Both the position numbers and the translations under genes were made by a program. The notes beneath the pieces were generated by a model that did no database searches, had not been told where the DNA came from, and saw only the letters and a list, made by a program, of their open reading frames with translations. From E44-bin32 sp034430595 (GTDB lineage: Bacteria; Chloroflexota; Anaerolineae; Anaerolineales; E44-bin32), in contig DAOUEL010000064.1 in assembly GCA_034430595.1 (NCBI GenBank), forward strand, positions 124,001-188,000: DNA of 64,000 bases, read 5' to 3'. The number at the start of each line of letters is the position of its first letter. The first letter of the stretch is position 1. Of this stretch, positions 34,572 through 42,880 are shown piece after piece.

Positions 34572-34604
34572 GAAAAAAAAGACCTCTCCACGGTTGGGAG
34601 AGGT
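34572..34604. terminator. Bidirectional terminator, strong on the minus strand
   Basis: ACCTCTCC (34582-34589), 7-base loop, GGAGAGGT (34597-34604). On the minus strand it is followed by CTTTTTTTT (34580-34572), ending the four-subunit oxidoreductase operon. On the plus strand it follows the zinc-ribbon gene. Confidence 0.82.
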
Positions 34605-34622
34605 TTGTTCATTAGGCCAGGC

Positions 34623-35177
34623 TCAGGCCGCCGCTGGCGTTCCATTGGCAATCTGTGCCCCGCGCCCCATGGCTTCCAGGTTCAAATCGAGCAGGTTGCG
34701 CCTATGCTCAGGAATGTGGGATTTTAACGCTTCACCGATCTGCTTGATGCTCAGCGTGCCCAAACGCTCCATCAACGCTCCCAGCAGGACTAGATTGGCC
34801 AGGCGTTTCTCACCCAGTTCTTCCGCAATATCGTTAGCCGGCACCAAGATTACCTGGATGTCTTCCCTGCTCGGGATGCGGTCAACGAGTGAGGTATTTA
34901 CGACGAGAATGCCACCGCTTTGTATGAGGTCTTCGTATTTTTCAAGCGAGGGGATATTCATTACGATGGCGGCCGAAGGATTCTTGACGACCGGAGATCC
35001 AATTTCCTGATCGGATAGAATTACGGTGCAGTGAGCGGTTCCACCACGCATTTCGGGTCCGTAAGAAGGGATCCAGGTTACTTCGAGGTCATTTTCAAGC
35101 GCCGTGTAAGCCAGCAATTGTCCGGCGAAAAGCGCTCCCTGACCACCGAAACCGGAGATGATGATCTCCGTCTGCAT
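34623..35177 (-). CDS. 2-oxoacid:ferredoxin oxidoreductase gamma subunit
   Basis: 184 residues of the gamma/catalytic-domain fold, beginning IIISGFGGQGALFAGQLLAYTA, then TWIPSYGPEMRGGTAHCTVI and VVKNPSAAIVMN. Last gene of the delta-alpha-beta-gamma operon; 15 bases separate it from the beta gene. In this enzyme the gamma chain helps form the CoA site. Confidence 0.88.
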   Translation of the reverse strand: MQTEIIISGFGGQGALFAGQLLAYTALENDLEVTWIPSYGPEMRGGTAHCTVILSDQEIGSPVVKNPSAAIVMNIPSLEKYEDLIQSGGILVVNTSLVDRIPSREDIQVILVPANDIAEELGEKRLANLVLLGALMERLGTLSIKQIGEALKSHIPEHRRNLLDLNLEAMGRGAQIANGTPAAA

Positions 35178-35192
35178 GTGACCTCCTAATTC

Positions 35193-35984
35193 TCAGACTT
35201 TCCCGTCGAGCGCCGGGTGGATGCGATAGTCACCAAGCGGGAAGGCGGGGATCATATGCTCCTCGATCCAAGTCAGCGCAGCCTCTGCGGTCACGCCCCA
35301 GTTCGTTGGGCAGCTCGAGAGAAGCTCGACCATGCTGAATCCCAGCCCCTGCCGCTGCACTTCAAAAGCCTGCCGGATGGCCTTCTTGGAGCGCCGAATG
35401 TTCGCGACATCATGCAAGCTGCGGCGTACGATGTAGGCTGCTCCATCAAGCTGTGAGAGAATCTCACACATCTTGAGCGGAAAGCCATGCACTTCGATAT
35501 CGCGGCCATTGGGCGTTGAGGTCGTACGCTGCCCTGGCAAAGTCGTCGGTGCCATCTGTCCGCCGGTCATGCCATAAATCGCATTGTTGATAAAGATAAC
35601 GGTGATGTTCTCTCCCCGGCCGGCTGCATGCAGGATCTCGGCTGCGCCGATTGAAGCCAGGTCACCGTCGCCCTGATACGTAAAGACGAGAAGATCGGGG
35701 CTGACCCGCTTCAAGCCGGTCGCCATTGCCGGTGCACGTCCATGCGCCGCCTCGGCGAAATCCATGTTGAAGTAGTTATAGGCAAACACCGCACACCCTA
35801 CGGGTGCCACACCGATGGTTTTCTCACGCATTCCCATCTCATCGATTACTTCTGCCACCAGCCTGTGTGCGGTGCCATGGGTACAACCCGGGCAATAATG
35901 TGTCCCGATCGGTGTAAGACTGCCGGGTTTCGCGTAGATTAGAGATTCCACCATGTTGGTCTCGGTCATATCTGTCTCTGTCAT
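35193..35984 (-). CDS. 2-oxoacid:ferredoxin oxidoreductase beta subunit
   Basis: 263 residues. YCPGCTHGTAHRL carries cluster cysteines and the TPP motif is QGDGDLASIG...NNAIYGMTGGQMAPTT. The ATG at 35984 has GGAGGG about 10 bases upstream; a longer frame to 36134 would run deep into the alpha gene and is rejected. The start contains a short repeated MTETxM pattern. In a four-subunit set this looks like the 2-oxoglutarate or 2-oxoisovalerate type. Confidence 0.87.
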   Translation of the reverse strand: MTETDMTETNMVESLIYAKPGSLTPIGTHYCPGCTHGTAHRLVAEVIDEMGMREKTIGVAPVGCAVFAYNYFNMDFAEAAHGRAPAMATGLKRVSPDLLVFTYQGDGDLASIGAAEILHAAGRGENITVIFINNAIYGMTGGQMAPTTLPGQRTTSTPNGRDIEVHGFPLKMCEILSQLDGAAYIVRRSLHDVANIRRSKKAIRQAFEVQRQGLGFSMVELLSSCPTNWGVTAEAALTWIEEHMIPAFPLGDYRIHPALDGKV

Positions 35985-36006
35985 TCTGCTACTACCCTCC
36001 GGAGAT

Positions 36007-37071
36007 TCACCCGATCTTTCCGTATGCTTCCGCAATCTGCTCAAACACCTCGTCAGGCAGGGGTACAACTCCACCCATCCGTCCGTAGAATTCGATCGGA
36101 ATACGCCCTTCGATCGCCAGGCGCACGTCATCAACCATCTGTCCGCCGTTCATCTCGACCACCAAGATGCGTTTTACATTCTGGGCAGCTTCGACAATCG
36201 CCGCCGAAGGAAATGGATAGAGGGAGATAGGCCGGAAGAGCCCCACCTTCATGCCCTGCTCCCGTGCCATCTTGACCGAAGATTGGGCGATTCGCCCGGC
36301 TGTTCCGAACGCAACAACCAACAGCTCGGCGTCATCGACATCGGATGTCCGCCAGCGGAGTTCCTGTGCTTCGATCAGGCGCTGTTTCTCCATCAGTTTC
36401 AAGTTGAAGACTTCTTCTTCGTTGGGATCGATATAAATCGAGGAGATGATGTTCGGCTCGCGGCCCGCAGCCCCAGTTAAAGCCCACTCGGGGCGATCTT
36501 TCTGCTTGCGGACCGGCCTCATTTCAGGCAGCTGTGCCGGCTCCATCATCTGGCCCAGGCTGCCATCTGCCAACACGATCACGATCGTTCGGTATTTTTC
36601 CGCCAGGTCAAAAGCTTCAATCGTCAGATCGATCAACTCCTGAACCGTCGCTGGAGCGAGCACGATTGGCCGGTAATCACCATGTCCGCCGCCTTTTACG
36701 ATCTGGTTGTAATCACCTTGCGAAGGCGCAATGTTGCCCAGGCCCGGTCCCCCGCGCATGATGTCAACCAGCACCACGGGAACTTCCGAGCCGGCGATGT
36801 ATGAAAGCCCTTCCATCATCAAGCTCACGCCAGGGCTGGAGGAGGATGACATCACCCGAACTCCAGCACACGCTGCCCCATAAACCATGTTTATCGCCGC
36901 AACTTCGCTCTCAGCCTGCAGAAAGATTCGACCGAGTTCGGGCATGCGCGCGGACATGTGTTCCAGCGCTTCAGTTTGAGGGGTGATGGGATAGCCGAAG
37001 TACGCCTCACAGCCAGCACGGATGGCTGCCTCAGCGAACGCGACATTCCCTTTTAGAAGTTCCTTTGGCAA
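36007..37071 (-). CDS. 2-oxoacid:ferredoxin oxidoreductase alpha subunit
   Basis: 354 residues. KELLKGNVAFAEAAIRAGC and YFGYPITPQTEALEHMS open the pyrimidine domain, QAESEVAAINMVYGAACAG and SSSSPGVSLMMEG follow. TTG start at 37071 with GGAGG 6 bases upstream, immediately after the ferredoxin gene stop; a longer frame to 37200 would overlap most of the ferredoxin gene. It accepts the 2-oxoacid and passes electrons by way of the beta and delta chains. Confidence 0.87.
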   Translation of the reverse strand: MPKELLKGNVAFAEAAIRAGCEAYFGYPITPQTEALEHMSARMPELGRIFLQAESEVAAINMVYGAACAGVRVMSSSSSPGVSLMMEGLSYIAGSEVPVVLVDIMRGGPGLGNIAPSQGDYNQIVKGGGHGDYRPIVLAPATVQELIDLTIEAFDLAEKYRTIVIVLADGSLGQMMEPAQLPEMRPVRKQKDRPEWALTGAAGREPNIISSIYIDPNEEEVFNLKLMEKQRLIEAQELRWRTSDVDDAELLVVAFGTAGRIAQSSVKMAREQGMKVGLFRPISLYPFPSAAIVEAAQNVKRILVVEMNGGQMVDDVRLAIEGRIPIEFYGRMGGVVPLPDEVFEQIAEAYGKIG

Positions 37072-37081
37072 GCTCAACCTC

Positions 37082-37333
37082 CTAGGCAGCGACGTGGGCG
37101 GCCTTGCCCGCTGGAACCCAGCGGTAAACTGTGATGGCTGCATCCGGGCAGATGACGGCACAGATCGCGCAACCGGTGCAAACCTTCTGTGGATCCACAA
37201 GTACGGCGGGGTGGTATCCGGTAGGGGTGAAGTGATCCATCGCCATCTGAATCAGATCCTTCGGGCAGACGGTCGTGCATAACTCACAGCCCTTACATAA
37301 ACCCTCGTTGATAATTATCCTACCTTTGGCCAT
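37082..37333 (-). CDS. Ferredoxin-like delta subunit (2[4Fe-4S]) of 2-oxoacid oxidoreductase
   Basis: 83 residues with two cluster motifs, CKGCELCTTVCPKDLI and CTGCAICAVICPDAAI. GAGGAGGG stands just before the ATG. It is first gene of the delta-alpha-beta-gamma operon and shuttles electrons to external ferredoxin. The 228 bases upstream (37334-37561) contain no gene; a TTGACG is visible there but no clear -10 element. Confidence 0.88.
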   Translation of the reverse strand: MAKGRIIINEGLCKGCELCTTVCPKDLIQMAMDHFTPTGYHPAVLVDPQKVCTGCAICAVICPDAAITVYRWVPAGKAAHVAA

Positions 37334-37561
37334 ACGACCCTCCTCTATACTTCAAAAAGATACCGCCCCAACCTGTTCCTCTCCAGTGCAGACCGTCATA
37401 GTCAAGGTCGTCAAACATCCTATTTCGGAGAAGTCTACTCCAGATCAAAAGACAGGCTTTTCTCCAAGCATCGTGAGTCTATACCTAAGACAAGTCCGAG
37501 CCAACTGCAGGAAAAGGATTCGGCCCAGATTGCTTACTCGAGATACGAATGGAGGATGGTT

Positions 37562-39031
37562 TCAGGAAGTCGGGGGGTTGAAGAAGTTATAGGCTGCACG
37601 TGAAAGATCTGCTACGAGCGCCGACGTCGGATCCCAGACCATCTCGACTTGATTCCAGAGGAAGACCGATATGACGTAGTCGCCTCCGGGGGAAAAGACA
37701 ATTCCAGTATCGCCAATCATATCGAGCGGAGAGCTACGCCAACCATGCTTATGTGCAACCCTGGTTCCATCGGGCACCCCAGCTTTTAATAGGGCACCTA
37801 GAATGTTCTCCGAGAGGAGTTGAAGCATACGGTCACATTCCTGCGGCGTGATATCTTCCGGGAATACCGCCAGGAGCGTCCCGCCGCCGCTGGCGCATTC
37901 GTAGATATCACCTAACAGCATACCGATGTCAGACGGTGTTGTCTGAGTATATGGATCAGGATCCGTGTTAATGTCGGAGCGCTGGTTGGCAGGCGTCCGG
38001 TAAACCTTCAGAAGTGGCGCACCGGGGAAGTAATACCCTGAGATAAAAGTATTCTCGAGCCCAAGCTCCTGCAGCATCTCCGTCACCATCAGCGGGCCCC
38101 GAATGTCACCCAGACGCTCCATCAACCAGTCAGAGGGATCATTACCCGAGACCGCCATCATCTCTTCCAGCCAGCGCTGAGCTTCAGGATCAATCGGTTC
38201 TTGTTCGTAGCGGAAAAAGGCAGTCATAATGCTGATCTTGTTGATCGATGCCGCAGAAAAAGCGATATCAGGCTGAGTTGAAATATCTTCCCCATCCAGA
38301 ACTGCAAAATGTATCTTTTCTCCGGTGCGCAGATCTTTCAGGTACAGGTCAACCAGCCCTGTAAAACCGGCGACCTCGATATTCTGCTTCAGTAAAACCT
38401 CGAGCGTAGCCATAGTCGGCCGCGGAGCAGTTTCTTCGACAATTGGAAGGTTTACCTGGCGTTGGTCGGGTGATTGCAGCACTGCCACGATCAGCTGCTC
38501 TGCCCGAGACACATCCAGGACCCGCCCCGGAGATCCCGGGTCGAAAAACGGCTGCCCAGGTCGTGGCTCGGCTGGATCAGGGGGCTGATCATAGCGAGCG
38601 GCGATCTCGCGCAGCACACTTTCTAATTGCTGTGCTGAGTACTCAAAGCGCAGTGGTACCTCAGTTGCTTTGCCCGGACGGTTCCACAGGAAATCCCAGA
38701 AGCCGGTCCAGAAGGAGGTACCCGTGCGTTCGAATTCAGCCGCGGCCAGCATGAAATCAGTATCCAGACGATAACCAATATTGGCCGGCAGCAGCAGAAT
38801 GCGCTGATCATCATAGAAAAGCTCAACCGGGCTGCTGTAAACCTGGAGCAGTCGCTCGAGCGCTTCGGGTTGGTTTAAGCCCCCAACGGGAATGCCGGCG
38901 ATTTCAAGCTGACCGGGGAGACGCGATCGCTGGCGGCTGTACGAGAGCAGTTCATAGAAGAAAAGGCTGCCTGCCAGAAGTAGCAGGACAATTGATGCCC
39001 AGCGTTGAAAATTGATTCCGTTCCGCCGCAT
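37562..39031 (-). CDS. Membrane-anchored class A beta-lactamase-fold protein
   Basis: 489 residues. An N-terminal helix (WASIVLLLLAGSLFFYELL) is followed by a peptidoglycan-binding-4/VanW-associated type domain (VGGLNQPEALERLL) and a C-terminal serine hydrolase. Active-site motifs are SINK (SxxK), SGN (SxN) and KHG (KTG equivalent, with His for Thr). It could be a beta-lactamase or a cell-wall peptidase. GGAGG is 4 bases before the ATG, and a TATACT lies upstream at 39055-39050 with an extended TGT. Confidence 0.78.
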   Translation of the reverse strand: MRRNGINFQRWASIVLLLLAGSLFFYELLSYSRQRSRLPGQLEIAGIPVGGLNQPEALERLLQVYSSPVELFYDDQRILLLPANIGYRLDTDFMLAAAEFERTGTSFWTGFWDFLWNRPGKATEVPLRFEYSAQQLESVLREIAARYDQPPDPAEPRPGQPFFDPGSPGRVLDVSRAEQLIVAVLQSPDQRQVNLPIVEETAPRPTMATLEVLLKQNIEVAGFTGLVDLYLKDLRTGEKIHFAVLDGEDISTQPDIAFSAASINKISIMTAFFRYEQEPIDPEAQRWLEEMMAVSGNDPSDWLMERLGDIRGPLMVTEMLQELGLENTFISGYYFPGAPLLKVYRTPANQRSDINTDPDPYTQTTPSDIGMLLGDIYECASGGGTLLAVFPEDITPQECDRMLQLLSENILGALLKAGVPDGTRVAHKHGWRSSPLDMIGDTGIVFSPGGDYVISVFLWNQVEMVWDPTSALVADLSRAAYNFFNPPTS

Positions 39032-39049
39032 TCGGCCTCCGAAGACGGC

Positions 39050-39055
39050 AGTATA
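39050..39055 (-). promoter_or_regulatory. Extended -10 of the beta-lactamase-fold gene
   Basis: TATACT on the minus strand preceded by TGT. The predicted start near 39043 leaves a short leader that contains GGAGG. Confidence 0.45.
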
Positions 39056-39125
39056 ACATATCGGGTCAGTCCGATTTCAGTCTTTTAAATAAATATTCAT
39101 CAAGCGAAATATGTCGAAATAATGG

Positions 39126-39767
39126 CTATACGAATTGCCCGAGTGGTATGGTGAGCCCATTCGCCATCGCATGTGCACCCCAGGCGGGCCAGATCGATCC
39201 TCTTCGTTCGACAAGCCAACCGGCCAACAACCCAAACCCGAGTATGCTGACAATACCAGGTAAGCCTTGAGCCAGATGCGACGGCTGTAATGTAAACAAG
39301 GTTGCCTGGATCAGAATGGCCTTCCACGCGCCCAGGTGCGCCCTCAGCCCACGCCCCAGGTATCCTCGAAAGAAGGTTTCTTCCAGGAACGGGATCCAGG
39401 CCAGGGCAGAGACCCATGTCCACAGGGAAGAGTTTCCAGGGGATAAACCAAGAAAGGCGGAGTTAAACAGCAGGCTCGCCCCCCGCCAGATACCCCCAGC
39501 CACAGCTCCCCAACCCAGATCGAGCAGCAAGTTCCGGCACTCAAATCCAAGAACCTGAGGTCTCTGGCCGGTTACTGCCAGCGCTAGCTAGGGAACGAGC
39601 AGCAGGGTTGCACGCTGGATCGTGCTACCATTGGGGATCTCGCTCCAACGTCCCGTCACGGCAAGAAGATCGATTAGAACGATCGCAATGAACCCTGGGG
39701 CGATTGCCTTGAAGGGCACGATAAGCACGTTGATTTGTGCGTGCTCGGCTTCGTTCACAGGCAGCAT
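39126..39767 (-). pseudogene. CPBP intramembrane protease (CAAX-type), interrupted by an in-frame TAG
   Basis: The frame from ATG 39767 to 39126 would encode 213 residues with several membrane helices. It contains the CPBP motif FLEETFFRGYLGR (EExxxR) and the second and third motif regions HLAQGL and WGAHAMANG. A TAG at 39590-39588 (codon 60) interrupts it inside the second helix (LLLVP-stop-LALAV). The part downstream could start at a TTG at 39530 but would lack two helices. It is most likely inactivated, or a base error. Confidence 0.7.
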
Positions 39768-39784
39768 AAATCCATATTGCGAAC

Positions 39785-42475
39785 CTAATCTGGTGGCAGT
39801 CCATCCAACTGTGCCTGAAGCTTGGAAGCCGTCGCCTCGTACTCAATCAATCGATCTCGCTCCTTCTGGATGACCTCTTCCGGCGCCCTCTTCGCGAAAG
39901 GCCCTGCGAGCAGATCCTGCAGCCTCTGGATTTGACTGTGAGCCTCCTCCAGCTGAGCCCGTAACCGCTGCGCCTCTTCCTGAACGTCAAGCAAACCCTG
40001 AAGAGGAAGGTAAATTTCAATTCCATGTGCCACTGCAGGAATGGAATCAGCGGGGGTTTCATCGATGCTGCTTTGGATAAATAAGTTTTCAGGATCGATC
40101 CCTGCCAGAACGCATAATGATGCTTCCAATTCCTTAAAGGTTGGAACTTCCTCCCCGGCCGAAATCCAAGCTGCAATCTTCCGTCTGGCATCCACGCCTT
40201 TTTCAACGCGCATGTTGCGAATCGTTGATACGACTTCCCTGAATTTCTCGAAGCTGTCCAACGCAGATCGATCCACCAGAATTTCATCATCCAACTCAGG
40301 CCAGCGGGCAATCATCAAGGCAGCTTCCCAACCCCCCTCGGGTTCAAATCCAGCCGGATGACTGCTGCATGCACCGCGTAGATGGCCCCACAGCTCCTCT
40401 GTAACAAAGGGGATGAACGGATGCAGCATCCTCAGGCAGGCATCGAAAACATCAACCAGGATTGAGGCGGTCAACCACGATCGGTCGGTGCCCTCGTTCA
40501 TCTGCAGCTTGGCGATCTCGAGGTACCAGTCGGCAAACTCGGTCCAGAAGAATTCGTAAAGTTGGCGGCCGGCTTCTCCGTATTGGTAATTGGCAAACAA
40601 CCGATCCACATCCTGAATGACCTGAGAAAGTCGGAGGCGGATCCATCGATCTGCCAGTGTCGGGTCCGGTTGCCCCTCCGCTGCGGCTGGTATGCTTTCA
40701 AGTGAACCGAGAATCAGGCGGCCGGCGTTCCACAGTTTGTTGCCAAAATTGCGATTAGCCTCCAGCCGATCAAGATCGAGCTTCGAGTCCTGCCCTGGAG
40801 TCGATCCGGTCAGCATCGTAAAACGCAGTGCGTCGGCTCCGAAGTTTTCAATAAAGGAGATTGGATCAACGACGTTACCATGACTCTTGCTCATCTTCAT
40901 CCCCGAATCGACTCTCACAAGCCCATGCAGGTAGACGAATCTGAACGGGACCTGTCCCGTGAACTCGAGCCCGAGCATAATCATGCGCGCCACCCAGAAG
41001 AAGAGGATGTCATAGCCAGTCTCCATCATCGTCGTCGGGTAGAAGTACTCCAGGTCTTCGGTCTCCTCTGGCCAACCGAGGGTCGAGAAAGGCCAGAGGC
41101 CCGACGAGAACCACGTATCGAGGACATCGGGATCCTGTTCGATGAGCTGAGATCCACAATGCCCGCAGCGATCGGGATCCTCCCTGACCACGGTAATCTC
41201 GCCGCACTTCTGGCAGTGCCAGGCTGGAATTCGGTGTCCCCACCAGAGCTGGCGTGAGATGCACCAATCACGAATGTTCTCGAGCCAGTTGTAGTAAACC
41301 TTCTCGAAGCGCTCAGGAATGATCTTAATCTGACCATCCTGGACCGCCCGGAGAGCGGGCTCGGCCAGTGATTGCATGCGAACAAACCACTGGGTCGAGA
41401 TCATCGGCTCGATGATCTCGCCGCCGCGCTGGCTGCGAGGAACCTGCATGGTGTATGGCTCCTTACGCAGTGTCAGGCCTCTGTCGGCCATATCCCGCCA
41501 GATACGCTCCCGGCATTCAAATCGATCCAGGCCGGCATACGGACCAGCCTCTTCATTCATCGTAGCGTCCGGGTTGAGAATATTGATCACGGGCAGCTCG
41601 TGGTTCTGGCCGATTTCATAGTCAGCCAGATCATGGCCGGGTGTAATCTTCAATGCTCCCGTCCCGAACTCCCGATCCACATACTCGTCTGCAATCACTG
41701 GAATAGGCCGATCGAGGATCGGCACCAAACAGGTTTTGCCGATAAAACGACGGTAGCGCTCATCGTCCGGATGTACCGCAACGGCGGTATCCCCAAGGAT
41801 TGTCTCCGGCCGGGTCGTGGCCACGGGGATGTAGTCCTCTGAGCCCTCGATTGGGTATTTGAAGAAGTAGAGCACCCCCTGCTCCTGTGAGTACTCGACC
41901 TCCAGATCGCTGACAGCAGTTCTCAATCCAGGTGACCAGTTGATCAGGTAGGACCCACGGTAGATAAGCCCTTTTTCATACAACCTCACAAAAGCTTCGC
42001 GGACGGCCTGGGACAAGCCTGCATCCAATGTGAAGCGCTCTCTTGTCCAATCGCACGACGCTCCCAAGCGGCGCAGCTGGTCGGTGATCGTACCTCCGTA
42101 CTTTTCTTTCCAGGCCCAGGTCTGTTCCACAAAAGCCTCACGCCCGAGCTCCTCACGCGTCACCTCTTCCGTCCGCAGCAGGTACTTCTCCACCTGCAGC
42201 TGGGTCGCGATGCCGGCATGGTCGGTGCCTGGCAACCAGAGGGTTGGCCGCCCATTCATGCGACTATGCCGGATCATCATGTCCTCTGTTGAGACGAACA
42301 TCGCATGCCCGAGATGGAGCTCACCGGTTACATTCGGTGGCGGCATCGAGATGACGTAGGGTTTCTTTTCAGGATCGACTTCGGGTGTGAAGAAACCGCT
42401 CGATTCCCACCAGTGGTACAAACGGGGCTCGACTTCTCGAAAATCGTAGGTTTTGGGCAGCTTGTATGCAGTCAT
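39785..42475 (-). CDS. valS: Valyl-tRNA synthetase
   Basis: 896 residues. The HIGH motif is PPNVTGELHLGHAM, the KMSKS motif is GMKMSKSHGNVVDP, and the editing domain has TTRPETILGDTAVAVHPDD. An internal zinc ribbon (CQKCGEITVV, CGHCG) is present. The C-terminal coiled coil (about 830-896, Leu/Glu/Gln-rich) is the tRNA-binding arm. The ATG at 42475 is chosen by homology; GGAGG is about 11 bases upstream. Expression is controlled by a T-box leader. Confidence 0.93.
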   Translation of the reverse strand: MTAYKLPKTYDFREVEPRLYHWWESSGFFTPEVDPEKKPYVISMPPPNVTGELHLGHAMFVSTEDMMIRHSRMNGRPTLWLPGTDHAGIATQLQVEKYLLRTEEVTREELGREAFVEQTWAWKEKYGGTITDQLRRLGASCDWTRERFTLDAGLSQAVREAFVRLYEKGLIYRGSYLINWSPGLRTAVSDLEVEYSQEQGVLYFFKYPIEGSEDYIPVATTRPETILGDTAVAVHPDDERYRRFIGKTCLVPILDRPIPVIADEYVDREFGTGALKITPGHDLADYEIGQNHELPVINILNPDATMNEEAGPYAGLDRFECRERIWRDMADRGLTLRKEPYTMQVPRSQRGGEIIEPMISTQWFVRMQSLAEPALRAVQDGQIKIIPERFEKVYYNWLENIRDWCISRQLWWGHRIPAWHCQKCGEITVVREDPDRCGHCGSQLIEQDPDVLDTWFSSGLWPFSTLGWPEETEDLEYFYPTTMMETGYDILFFWVARMIMLGLEFTGQVPFRFVYLHGLVRVDSGMKMSKSHGNVVDPISFIENFGADALRFTMLTGSTPGQDSKLDLDRLEANRNFGNKLWNAGRLILGSLESIPAAAEGQPDPTLADRWIRLRLSQVIQDVDRLFANYQYGEAGRQLYEFFWTEFADWYLEIAKLQMNEGTDRSWLTASILVDVFDACLRMLHPFIPFVTEELWGHLRGACSSHPAGFEPEGGWEAALMIARWPELDDEILVDRSALDSFEKFREVVSTIRNMRVEKGVDARRKIAAWISAGEEVPTFKELEASLCVLAGIDPENLFIQSSIDETPADSIPAVAHGIEIYLPLQGLLDVQEEAQRLRAQLEEAHSQIQRLQDLLAGPFAKRAPEEVIQKERDRLIEYEATASKLQAQLDGLPPD

Positions 42476-42538
42476 CGTTTTCGGTACCTCCAGCATTCTG
42501 GTACTCGTCGGTTGAACATCCTCGCGAGCCTTGATTAA

Positions 42539-42822
42539 ACAAAAAACCTTCGCCCATGAGGACGAAGGACGTAACCTCCGCGGTACCACCTCAATTCACC
42601 ACGCATGTGGCGCTCTCTGCCACCGACCATCATCGGGGCTTCGCTGTAACGGGCTCACCCGCGTCGCTCTACTCCACCCATGATCGGGGTTTCTTCGACG
42701 AGGCGCACCGGACGACATTCGGCTGCTGCAGCTGCGGGGGCTCTCAACCTGCGGCCACGCCTTCTCTGTCAGTGCGTGGCAGCTTACTCCTCCCGGTGAT
42801 AAACGCCTGCTGTTATTTAATT
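42539..42822 (-). ncRNA. T-box riboswitch leader of valS
   Basis: Minus-strand leader of about 280 bases. The T-box TGGTACCGCGG lies in the antiterminator region (42588-42578). Before it are a stem III-like CGGGTGAGCCCGTTACAG and a large stem I. A terminator hairpin CCTTCG/CGAAGG (42568-42547) is followed by TTTTTT. Uncharged valine tRNA would be expected to stabilise the antiterminator. The specifier was not located with certainty; a GTC occurs in GAATGTCGTCC. Confidence 0.88.
42547..42568 (-). terminator. Regulated terminator of the valS T-box
   Basis: CCTTCG and CGAAGG close a loop, followed by TTTTTT (42546-42541) on the minus strand. It is mutually exclusive with the antiterminator that contains the T-box sequence. 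Confidence 0.8.
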
Positions 42823-42828
42823 GAGTTG

Positions 42829-42858
42829 ATTATAGCAAGGTTCGCAGGTCTGGGTCAA
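42829..42858 (-). promoter_or_regulatory. Promoter of the valS leader
   Basis: On the minus strand TTGACC (42858-42853), 18 bases, TATAAT (42834-42829). Predicted +1 near 42822. Confidence 0.7.
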
Positions 42859-42880
42859 TCCTACGGTGGAGCGATCACCC

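Noticed and set aside
36007..37200. Longer alpha-subunit frame starting at 37200
   Set aside because: It would overlap most of the ferredoxin gene; TTG 37071 has GGAGG at the right distance.
37334..37561. Possible hidden gene or promoter in the gap before the ferredoxin gene
   Set aside because: No convincing frame or -10 element was seen; only a lone TTGACG.
39588..39590. TAG in the CPBP gene as a pyrrolysine codon
   Set aside because: No pyrrolysine genes are in view and the residue would sit in a membrane helix; a nonsense mutation is simpler.
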